Shown in pieces: positions 1-5,354 of a stretch of 5,354 bases of DNA (positions within the stretch are counted from its first letter, which is position 1; every line of letters begins with the position of its first letter). Location: the NCBI GenBank assembly GCA_958366945.1, contig CATXCY010000072.1:1-5354 (forward strand), given 5' to 3'. Under the pieces are notes generated by a model. The model was not told the DNA's origin and did no database searches. It saw only the letters and a list, made by a program, of their open reading frames with translations. Origin of the DNA: Bruticola sp004554425 (lineage in GTDB: Bacteria; Vulcanimicrobiota; Xenobia; Xenobiales; Xenobiaceae). The position numbers were made by a program, and so were the translations under genes.

Positions 1-5
1 TTCAT

Positions 6-31
6 CCCACGGTCTAAAGACCGTGGGTTTT
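6..31 (+). terminator. Perfect hairpin with T-tract; terminator or IS200/IS605-type right end
   Basis: Arms CCCACGGTC (6-14) and GACCGTGGG (19-27) pair perfectly over 9 bp around a TAAA tetraloop and are followed directly by TTTT (28-31). This fits an intrinsic terminator for a plus-strand gene ending left of the window. There is no T run on the other side, so it would act on the plus strand only. The wording TTCATCCCAC...AAAG...GTGGGTTTTCTGG also resembles, from memory, the subterminal hairpin that follows tnpB at the right end of IS200/IS605 (IS1341-group) elements, where it is bound by TnpA and forms the end of the TnpB guide RNA. No transposase codons are visible, so the mobile-element reading is inference. 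Confidence 0.55.
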
Positions 32-52
32 CTGGCTGGGTATCTTATAAAT

Positions 53-84
53 AAAGCCTTGCAAAAAATTTTGCATGGCTTTTT
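53..84. terminator. Bidirectional intrinsic terminator downstream of truD
   Basis: AAAGCC (53-58) pairs with GGCTTT (77-82). After one T-T mismatch (59/76), TGCAAAA (60-66) pairs with TTTTGCA (69-75), leaving only AA between the arms, so the real loop must open somewhat wider. On the plus strand the stem ends in TTTTT (80-84). On the minus strand the GGCTTT arm is followed by ATTTAT. It lies about 30 bases beyond the truD stop codon, so it most likely terminates truD and also insulates it from transcription coming from the left edge. Confidence 0.7.
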
Positions 85-112
85 ATTGTCTTTAATAGCT
101 ATAAATCGGTTA

Positions 113-1216
113 CTAAGAAACTGTGTCGTCGTCTTCACTGACGCTTTGATCGTCACTCTTAGTAAATTCGCCAATCAATACGCTGGCATAACTTCCTGAA
201 GGAAGAGTAAATTTAAACACTGGATCGCCTTCTACAGAGGTAATTTCCAAATCTTCGATTTTTAAGCGAGCTTTACGACGACTACCTTCAGCTTTAAGTG
301 GTTTAAATTCTTCTAATTTAATGTCGTAACGATCTAATATTCTCTGTTCTCTTTCCAGGGCTTCTTCCTTGGCTTTAAACATTTTACAACCAAAAATAGG
401 GCCTAAAGGTGAGATTTCAAAAGCATCTAGTCTGGGCTGTTCGTTTTGCGGTTCTGTCGAATAAAAAATTCCTCCTTGAGGTAACTTGCCGAAGACGTCG
501 CCGCAAATAGCTGTGGCAAAAAGTTCGTCATTTATGCGTTCATTGAGCCAGACGTTAAAAAGCTCAGATTGAAGAGCGGAAATAATGAGCCATTTACGCC
601 ATTTGGGGCCGAATATTTTTCCACTTTTTAAGCCCTTGAGGCCTATTTCTGCATTGTTGCCTTCTCGGCCAAAGCGCTGTGGTCCATAAAAATTAGCAAA
701 TCCGTCAGTTATAATTGCTTGGCGGATAGGTTCAGCTAGTTCTGGCCAATTGGAAACGCACTGGCGCAAACGAATAGTAAAACGATTTCCTTTTAAGTGG
801 CCGGTACGCAATTTATTATTATGCAATCCTAAAATCTTGAGCTGGAAAGTGAGATTGTCCGGTATTATTAAGCGCTTCGCTAATTCACAGGGCTCAATAA
901 CTTCACTTACGCTTAGGGGTGCACATCCTTCTTTAAGAGGCCAAAGAGCGGCCGGAACGGAAAAACGTTGGGTCGTTACAGCTTGTCTGTCTTTCATGCC
1001 GGCATAACCGATATCAGAAGATTTTATATTTAAAGCCGCTGCCAACTCGCCAACTACTGCTTGGGTGGTAATTTGTTTTTTAGTAACTTCGATGAAAATA
1101 TGCTCGCCTTGATTGATTAAATCGTAAGCAGGAATTTCTTCCACAATGAAGTCTTCGGGATAGGTACGCATTACGCCGCCTATTCCGGGTAGATCTTTGG
1201 TGATGTAAGTTATCAT
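113..1216 (-). CDS. truD: tRNA pseudouridine(13) synthase TruD
   Basis: Encodes 367 residues, close to the usual TruD size of about 350. TruD is a cytoplasmic enzyme that converts uridine 13 of certain tRNAs (notably tRNA-Glu) to pseudouridine. Visible landmarks in order are: EDFIVEEIP (21-29); GYAGMKDRQAVT (70-81), where D76 matches the catalytic Asp (D80 of E. coli TruD); NKLRTGHLKGNRF (134-146); NFYGPQRFG (175-183), a family hallmark opening the inserted TRUD domain (roughly 184-305); LQSELFN (215-221); and LPSGSYASVLIGEF (338-351) near the end. All expected motifs are present, so the enzyme should be active. The tail is Asp/Ser-rich (SDDQSVSEDDD). The ATG at 1216 is preferred, with GGGAGG at 1229-1234 lying 12 bases upstream, a slightly long spacing; no other ATG, GTG or TTG start lies close upstream in frame. 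The stop is TAG (113-115), and the hairpin at 53-84 follows. It is transcribed away from the large ATPase gene and is probably monocistronic. Confidence 0.96.
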   Translation of the reverse strand: MITYITKDLPGIGGVMRTYPEDFIVEEIPAYDLINQGEHIFIEVTKKQITTQAVVGELAAALNIKSSDIGYAGMKDRQAVTTQRFSVPAALWPLKEGCAPLSVSEVIEPCELAKRLIIPDNLTFQLKILGLHNNKLRTGHLKGNRFTIRLRQCVSNWPELAEPIRQAIITDGFANFYGPQRFGREGNNAEIGLKGLKSGKIFGPKWRKWLIISALQSELFNVWLNERINDELFATAICGDVFGKLPQGGIFYSTEPQNEQPRLDAFEISPLGPIFGCKMFKAKEEALEREQRILDRYDIKLEEFKPLKAEGSRRKARLKIEDLEITSVEGDPVFKFTLPSGSYASVLIGEFTKSDDQSVSEDDDTVS

Positions 1217-1228
1217 TTTAACGTCCAG

Positions 1229-1234
1229 CCTCCC
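1229..1234 (-). promoter_or_regulatory. Ribosome binding site of truD
   Basis: Read on the minus strand this is GGGAGG, 12 bases before the ATG at 1216. The spacing is longer than ideal, but it is the only strong purine-rich Shine-Dalgarno-like match near this start and no better in-frame start lies nearer to it. Confidence 0.5.
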
Positions 1235-1282
1235 ACATTTAAAGGTAAACTCTATTCTTGGAGGGTTCTCGTATTCCTAGAT

Positions 1283-1311
1283 TTTATATTTGTCCACCTG
1301 TCTTTTTACAC
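1283..1311 (-). promoter_or_regulatory. Possible sigma-70 promoter for truD
   Basis: On the minus strand TATAAA (1288-1283) is a good -10 box. A poor -35 candidate, GTGTAA (1311-1306), lies 17 bases upstream. Transcription would start near 1276 and leave a leader of about 60 bases before the truD start. The -35 matches the consensus at only three of six positions, so this is a weak prediction from position and sequence alone. Confidence 0.3.
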
Positions 1312-1343
1312 TATCGTTTGAAGCGGTCTAATCCCGTAAAAAC

Positions 1344-1373
1344 CCAAAAAAATGGAGGATTTTGGCTTTTTTT
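1344..1373 (+). terminator. Weak hairpin followed by seven T's in the divergent intergenic region
   Basis: CCAAAA (1344-1349) pairs with TTTTGG (1360-1365) across a 10-base loop containing GGAGG, and TTTTTTT (1367-1373) follows after one C. Outer A and T runs could lengthen the stem around a bulged C (1366). The stem has only two G-C pairs, so it is a poor terminator as drawn. It lies 71 bases before the ATPase start, where it could be a decayed terminator or a leader attenuator if transcription begins upstream of it. Confidence 0.25.
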
Positions 1374-1390
1374 AGCGTAATTTGCCGCCT

Positions 1391-1419
1391 GCGCTTTGCA
1401 TAAAAATAGGGCATTTAAT
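1391..1419 (+). promoter_or_regulatory. Possible promoter of the large ATPase gene
   Basis: TTTAAT (1414-1419) matches the -10 consensus TATAAT at five of six positions. No convincing -35 box lies 16-18 bases upstream (around 1391-1397, GCGCTTT). Transcription would start near 1426, leaving a short leader of about 18 bases that still includes the GGAGG ribosome binding site. The missing -35 box means either an activated promoter or a false match. Confidence 0.25.
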
Positions 1420-1432
1420 AGGTAGCGTTGTT

Positions 1433-1437
1433 GGAGG
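1433..1437 (+). promoter_or_regulatory. Ribosome binding site deciding the ATPase start
   Basis: GGAGG lies 6 bases before the ATG at 1444, a good spacing, but only 3 bases before the adjacent in-frame GTG at 1441. An in-frame TAG at 1423-1425 excludes any earlier start. The site therefore selects the ATG at 1444. Confidence 0.8.
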
Positions 1438-1443
1438 CGTGTG

Positions 1444-4400
1444 ATGACTGCAATAGGTACTCAATCATTGAGTCAATTAGTCAAGGTAAACATAACTCAG
1501 AGAACAGAACTTGATATATATAAAGCTATCACCGCACCGGATAATATTTTCCTTCAAAATAAGTTCAAGCCGCTTTCTCCACAGCTTGAGGCGCTCAAGG
1601 CTATGGCTGAGAGTGCTGCCAAAGGCGGCACAATTCTTCTATCCGGAACTTTCGGAGTAGGAAAAACGTCCTTACTAGCCCTTTTGGGGAGGCTCTTATC
1701 TGTAAGCGCACCTTCAGAAGAATTTTCATCTACGCTTTCCTTACTTGATGATATTTCTTTGGTAAAGAGTTTTAGCGAGCTCCGTACAAACAATCGCTCT
1801 TGGCTTGTAGCCGTGCCCGTTTTTGATAAAAGCGGCTCCGATTTCGAAGCTTCCGTGCGCAAGGCTTTGCAAATTTCTTTGCTGGATAAAAAACTCGATG
1901 TCGCTTTGGAAGCGAATTTGAGTTTGGAGGAAGCTTGCAAAAAAGTTTCTGATCATTTGCGTCAAAATGGCTATGAGGGTCTTTTAATTCTGCTCGATGA
2001 AGCTGATCGTTTTATTGAAAAAGTCTTACAACAAGACAAACCTGCTTCTGGTCTAGAAGAGTTTTGCGCTTTTTGTCGTCGCACTGCTCCTTCGATACTT
2101 TGTGTTGCTGCTATTAACAGTGAGATTAGCCGTCTTTCTTTGGAAGAAGAGGAGAGAGCTATAGCTGTCTTTTCTAAAGTCCAATCCGTATCAATACTTG
2201 GGCGCACTGGTGAATGGGAAAACTTTGTTGGCTCTTCCATTATTGAACATGTTAAAGGCGAACTTTGGGATTCGCTTATCGATTATAAAGATTTTCGCAG
2301 CGTAACCGAAGGGCTTATTCAATCAGGCCTTTATAAAGGAAGCTCAGAAAAATGGATCACCGAGACGGTAATGCATGGAGCTTATCCTTTACACCCGGCT
2401 GTGGCTTTTGCTTTGCCCAGAGTGGCTTTGGCTATGGCTGGACAGGGAAGGACAGCTTTTAATTTTTTCTGTGATGCTGCTCCTGGCGGTTTCCTCTATT
2501 TCTTGCGCAATTTTGCCATCGTACAACCTAATGGCCGCCTCCATCTTTACACTTTAGATTCTCTTTTCACTTACTTTGAAAAGACATTTTCTGCTGATCC
2601 TGCCAATGCAGATTATGTAAAAGGTCTCAGCAAATCGGTAATGATAGCTGGAGATGTACCTCAAGCTCGCCGCATTTTGCGTTTAACTTTGCTTATTCAG
2701 CTGATTGCTCACGATCGTTTCAAGAGTACCGAAGAAAATATTCTTTGGGCGATGCATTTAGGCGAAAAAGAAACTAAAGTAGCCAGCAATAGTTTGCGAT
2801 TGCTTAAAGAGAAAAATGCGCTTGAATTTAACGAAAAAACTGGCGAATATGCTTTGCCTGTTGAGCGTCGCAAAGTCACTTTGGGCGAAGCTTTGGCTCG
2901 TATGCGCAATCGTGTTCGCTCTCAACTTGATGTACGTTCTGTAATTAAGTCAGGTTTGTCTCTTACTAAGATCGAAGCTGAAGATTTTAACAATGAATAT
3001 TACACAGATCGTTTTGCTGGAGTTAGCATTGTTTTAGCTTCTGAAATTGGCGATCCGGCCAAGCTTATGGAAGAATTTACCGAAAGCTTGGAGCAACTTC
3101 GTCCTTACAGAGGCGATATTAATTTTATCTTGGTAGCAGCCGAAGATAAAGCAGAACTTGAGCGTGTGAAAAAGCTGGCCGACGAGGGAGCTTTTAAGCA
3201 CGAACAACTGATTTTAGCTCTTCTTAAGGATCCTATTTCTATATCTAAGGATGCCTTGGATGTTTTGGCTTTAGAGCGCATTTGTGCTGTTGAGATTCCT
3301 TTCTGCGATCCTACTTCTGCAGAGCATGAAAAAGCTCAAGAGCTTTTGAGTGAAACTAAAGAGCGCTTAGAATCATCTGTTGCTCATGTAGCCAATACCG
3401 AGAATTTGCTTCTTTACCATGATGGTGAGGTGTACACCGAACTGGATTTAGAAGCTACATGCTCACTGGTAAACAAAATTATCAGTTCTTTGGTAGGACA
3501 GCCCCCTATGCTCAGCAATGGAGATTTGCTCAGCTTACATGATGGAGGTATGGCTAGGCGTGCCAGGCAAAGTTTAATTTCTTATATCTTGGGCTGTCGT
3601 GGTCCCATCGCCTTGCGTTCCAATAATCGCAGTTTCCTTAATATTATTCAGTCCGCCTTTGTAGAAACTGGCCTAATGGAATCGGAAAATAATGAGGGGA
3701 GCTGGCATTATTTCCACTTAGTTAAAGAACAGCCTGAATCTCAAGTAGCTAAAGGTTACGCTTTCCTGTGCTCGCAAATTTTAGGTAAGCCCGGTTCCAT
3801 ATGTTGTATCGATGCCGATAGTGTTATAAAAGCTTTAACTAGAGCTCCTTACGGTTTTACGCCTTCTCTAATTGAATTGCTTCTTTCTTTAGCTTTTTGG
3901 CAATATCGCGACTATTTGGCATTACATAAAAATTTAATAAAATCACGTCTTGCCAATTCTGAAGAAGTACCTGAAGAAGTATCGGTAAGTGCTAAGGCAA
4001 TTTTTGATCTTGTCAGCAACCCGGCTGATTGGGAATTTGTCTTTGTTGATTGTACTCCCGAGCAATTGGTTTATTTGCAAGGCATTATCGGGTTGTGCTC
4101 AGATAATCCCGGTGAAGATAAATCTTTGTGGAGAAGTGCAGGTAAAGCTTTACTTGCTTATTATCGGAATCTTTCCGAATATTCTCGCTCTCCAGAAGCT
4201 TCTGGCGACGAGGAAGCTGAAAAGTTTCGTTTGGCTTTAGAAAAAGTCAGTGCTGAAGATTATCCCAGATATCGTCCTTTCTTAGAAGAGCTGATTCCGA
4301 CTTTATTCGGATATAACGGAGAAATTGACTGGGGCAGTGCCTCTTCCGAACTTGTACGCAAGTTGAAAGAAAATTTGCACAGGTTGGCAAGTATTCCTCA

Positions 4401-5354
4401 AGAGTGCAATTCTCAAATCTGCGCTGCTTTACGAGCTGTTTTTGCGCCTTACGAAGGTGGTGAGGATGAGTCTTCTTGGGCTGTATTCGCTTCTGATTGG
4501 TATAAAGAAAATAGCGCTCTCTTGGCCAATGATTCCAAATGGAGCTGTGAACTTGAGGCTCTCAGTAACATTGTCGATTGTTATGATGCTGAAAAAGCTC
4601 TGGCTATAGTGCTAAATTCTTTGCATTACTCTCCTATAGAAGAGTGGCATGGCTATAGTGGCTATGAGATAATAGAGCGTTTCCGAGCTATGCGCCAAGA
4701 TCTTGAGTGGGGGAATTATCGCCGTTCTTGCGTGCTGCCTTCGGAAATTGCAGGGGCTTATGGTGTAGCTAAGTCCGTTTTAATGAGTGCTCGTTTATGT
4801 GATTTAGAGAGTTTCCTGTCTTCTGAATTAGAATGGGCTTCTTGGCCTGAAAAAGTATTAAATGACATAAAAGAAACCGATGATATAGCTGATTATGGAG
4901 ACTTGTCAGAGTGGACTTATAAGGGCAGTGTATCTGAAAAGATTCGTTTAGCTCTTCTGCAGGAATCGGAACAGCATGAAGCTGAAGATAAAGAGGGGGC
5001 TGTTCTTCTTATCGATGATGAAATTGAAGATGACTTCGAAGAGCCTGTCCAACAGAGTGAGATTTCAACTAAAGCTGAAGAACCGGCTCAGGGACAGTTG
5101 GAGCAACCCGCTGCTGCCAAGGATACTACTCCTACAGCAGAGGCTGAAGAAGCTTCCCAGGCTGAGGAGTCGGCTAAGGAACAGTTGGAGCAATCCGCTG
5201 TTGCCAGGGATGCTACTCCTACAGCAGAGGCTGAAGAAGCTTCCCAGGCTGAGGAGTCGGCTAAGGAACAGTTGGAGCAATCCGCTGTTGCCAGGGATGC
5301 TACTCCTACAGCAGAGGCTGAAGAAGCTTCCCAGGCTGAGGAGTCGGCTAAGGA
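1444..5354 (+). CDS. Giant P-loop ATPase, PglY/BrxC/DUF499-like layout, C-terminal repeats (3' partial)
   Basis: The frame is uninterrupted for 1303 codons and runs off the window, so the protein is longer than 1303 residues. Residues 68-75 (GTFGVGKT, K74) are a Walker A motif. Residues 180-188 (LLILLDEAD, D185/E186) are Walker B with the catalytic Glu. N225 in CVAAINSE fits sensor 1. YPLHP (314-318) and GQGRTAFNFF (333-342) recall the HP and GQ-x-RT-x-F blocks of very large defence ATPases. Residues about 427-475 look like a winged helix (STEENILWAMHL...LRLLKEKNALEF), giving an ORC/Cdc6-like arrangement. Residues 525-602 alternate strands and helices. Residues about 600-1175 are unrecognised. 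Residues 1180-1205 are acidic and 29-residue repeats start at 1211. No signal peptide or convincing membrane segment is seen, so it is probably cytoplasmic. I infer an ATP-driven, DNA-associated machine, possibly the ATPase of a BREX-like or other anti-phage system. The ATPase call is firm; the defence role is unproven because no partner gene is visible. Transcription is divergent from truD. Other AAA+/STAND ATPases remain possible. Confidence 0.85.
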   Translation, partial: MTAIGTQSLSQLVKVNITQRTELDIYKAITAPDNIFLQNKFKPLSPQLEALKAMAESAAKGGTILLSGTFGVGKTSLLALLGRLLSVSAPSEEFSSTLSLLDDISLVKSFSELRTNNRSWLVAVPVFDKSGSDFEASVRKALQISLLDKKLDVALEANLSLEEACKKVSDHLRQNGYEGLLILLDEADRFIEKVLQQDKPASGLEEFCAFCRRTAPSILCVAAINSEISRLSLEEEERAIAVFSKVQSVSILGRTGEWENFVGSSIIEHVKGELWDSLIDYKDFRSVTEGLIQSGLYKGSSEKWITETVMHGAYPLHPAVAFALPRVALAMAGQGRTAFNFFCDAAPGGFLYFLRNFAIVQPNGRLHLYTLDSLFTYFEKTFSADPANADYVKGLSKSVMIAGDVPQARRILRLTLLIQLIAHDRFKSTEENILWAMHLGEKETKVASNSLRLLKEKNALEFNEKTGEYALPVERRKVTLGEALARMRNRVRSQLDVRSVIKSGLSLTKIEAEDFNNEYYTDRFAGVSIVLASEIGDPAKLMEEFTESLEQLRPYRGDINFILVAAEDKAELERVKKLADEGAFKHEQLILALLKDPISISKDALDVLALERICAVEIPFCDPTSAEHEKAQELLSETKERLESSVAHVANTENLLLYHDGEVYTELDLEATCSLVNKIISSLVGQPPMLSNGDLLSLHDGGMARRARQSLISYILGCRGPIALRSNNRSFLNIIQSAFVETGLMESENNEGSWHYFHLVKEQPESQVAKGYAFLCSQILGKPGSICCIDADSVIKALTRAPYGFTPSLIELLLSLAFWQYRDYLALHKNLIKSRLANSEEVPEEVSVSAKAIFDLVSNPADWEFVFVDCTPEQLVYLQGIIGLCSDNPGEDKSLWRSAGKALLAYYRNLSEYSRSPEASGDEEAEKFRLALEKVSAEDYPRYRPFLEELIPTLFGYNGEIDWGSASSELVRKLKENLHRLASIPQECNSQICAALRAVFAPYEGGEDESSWAVFASDWYKENSALLANDSKWSCELEALSNIVDCYDAEKALAIVLNSLHYSPIEEWHGYSGYEIIERFRAMRQDLEWGNYRRSCVLPSEIAGAYGVAKSVLMSARLCDLESFLSSELEWASWPEKVLNDIKETDDIADYGDLSEWTYKGSVSEKIRLALLQESEQHEAEDKEGAVLLIDDEIEDDFEEPVQQSEISTKAEEPAQGQLEQPAAAKDTTPTAEAEEASQAEESAKEQLEQSAVARDATPTAEAEEASQAEESAKEQLEQSAVARDATPTAEAEEASQAEESAK
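5074..5354 (+). repeat. 87-bp in-frame tandem repeat (29-residue Glu/Ala/Gln-rich unit), cut by window end
   Basis: Copies lie at 5074-5160, 5161-5247 and 5248-5334, and a fourth begins at 5335 and is cut at 5354. Copies 2 and 3 are identical over all 87 bases. Copy 1 differs from them at nine positions, all in its first 54 bases (eight transitions, one transversion), while its last 33 bases are identical. Since 87 is divisible by three, the array adds 29 residues per copy without shifting frame. Each unit reads roughly AEESAKEQLEQSAVARDATP followed by TAEAEEASQ and is rich in Glu, Ala and Gln, with residues of the two halves favouring helix or a flexible charged linker. Identical copies point to recent duplication, so copy number may vary between strains. 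The total number of copies is unknown. Confidence 0.95.

Noticed and set aside
750..1007. Plus-strand open frame of 85 codons inside truD
   Set aside because: It lies wholly antisense to well-conserved TruD sequence, has no family resemblance and is explained as a shadow frame.
1441..1443. GTG as the ATPase start
   Set aside because: It is only 3 bases from GGAGG; the next codon, ATG at 1444, has the proper 6-base spacing.
1554..2240. Minus-strand open frames (1554-1940, 1741-1965, 1971-2240) opposite the ATPase domain
   Set aside because: They are antisense to the Walker A/B region, overlap each other, are Ser/Leu-rich as expected of antisense reading, and have no recognisable product.
2375..2557. 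Plus-strand 60-codon frame rich in Leu and Trp, resembling a small membrane protein
   Set aside because: It is an out-of-frame reading within the ATPase at the YPLHP/GQGRT region; the hydrophobicity arises from the frame shift in Ala/Leu codons.
2709..4240. Other short frames at 2709-2909 (minus) and 3989-4240 (plus)
   Set aside because: Both sit inside the continuous ATPase frame and show no independent protein motif.
4645..4671. Short repeated GGCTAT(A/G) in the ATPase gene
   Set aside because: Two copies of six to seven bases encoding GY-x-GY are too short to be more than chance or a local protein feature.
5065..5280. Minus-strand frame with a 29-residue hydrophobic repeat (LFLSRLLSLGSFFSLCC)
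   Set aside because: It is the antisense of the 87-bp repeat. It stays open because the unit length is a multiple of three, and it has no separate support.
5074..5354. CRISPR array
   Set aside because: The copies are directly adjacent with no unique spacers, and they encode part of the ATPase in frame.

Overview
The window is bacterial DNA holding two divergent genes. The left gene is complete and encodes the tRNA pseudouridine synthase TruD (minus strand). The right gene is very large, encodes a P-loop ATPase (plus strand), and is still open when the window ends. Both have purine-rich Shine-Dalgarno sequences. Base composition is moderate and somewhat AT-leaning. The TruD sequence looks proteobacterial-like, perhaps closest to delta-proteobacterial or PVC-type versions from memory, but the phylum cannot be fixed from one protein.

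Layout. Positions 1-31 hold a perfect 9-bp hairpin followed by T's. It is a terminator or the right end of an IS200/IS605-type element whose body would lie to the left. Positions 53-84 hold a second hairpin with T runs on both strands, well placed to end truD. truD occupies 113-1216. The 227-bp gap at 1217-1443 holds possible divergent promoters, a weak hairpin with seven T's and the ribosome binding sites. From 1444 to the end runs one uninterrupted frame of 1303 codons.

The large protein has a Walker A motif, a Walker B motif, a sensor-1-like Asn, a YPLHP...GQGRT motif block and a probable winged helix. About 700 residues that I do not recognise follow, then an acidic linker and a 29-residue tandem repeat that is cut by the window edge. 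The front half resembles the very large ATPases of phage-defence systems (PglY/DUF6079, BrxC of BREX, DUF499 proteins) in layout and motif style. It could be the first gene of a defence or other DNA-handling operon continuing to the right. No partner gene is visible, so the system cannot be named. truD is a housekeeping gene and probably marks the core-genome edge of an accessory insertion.
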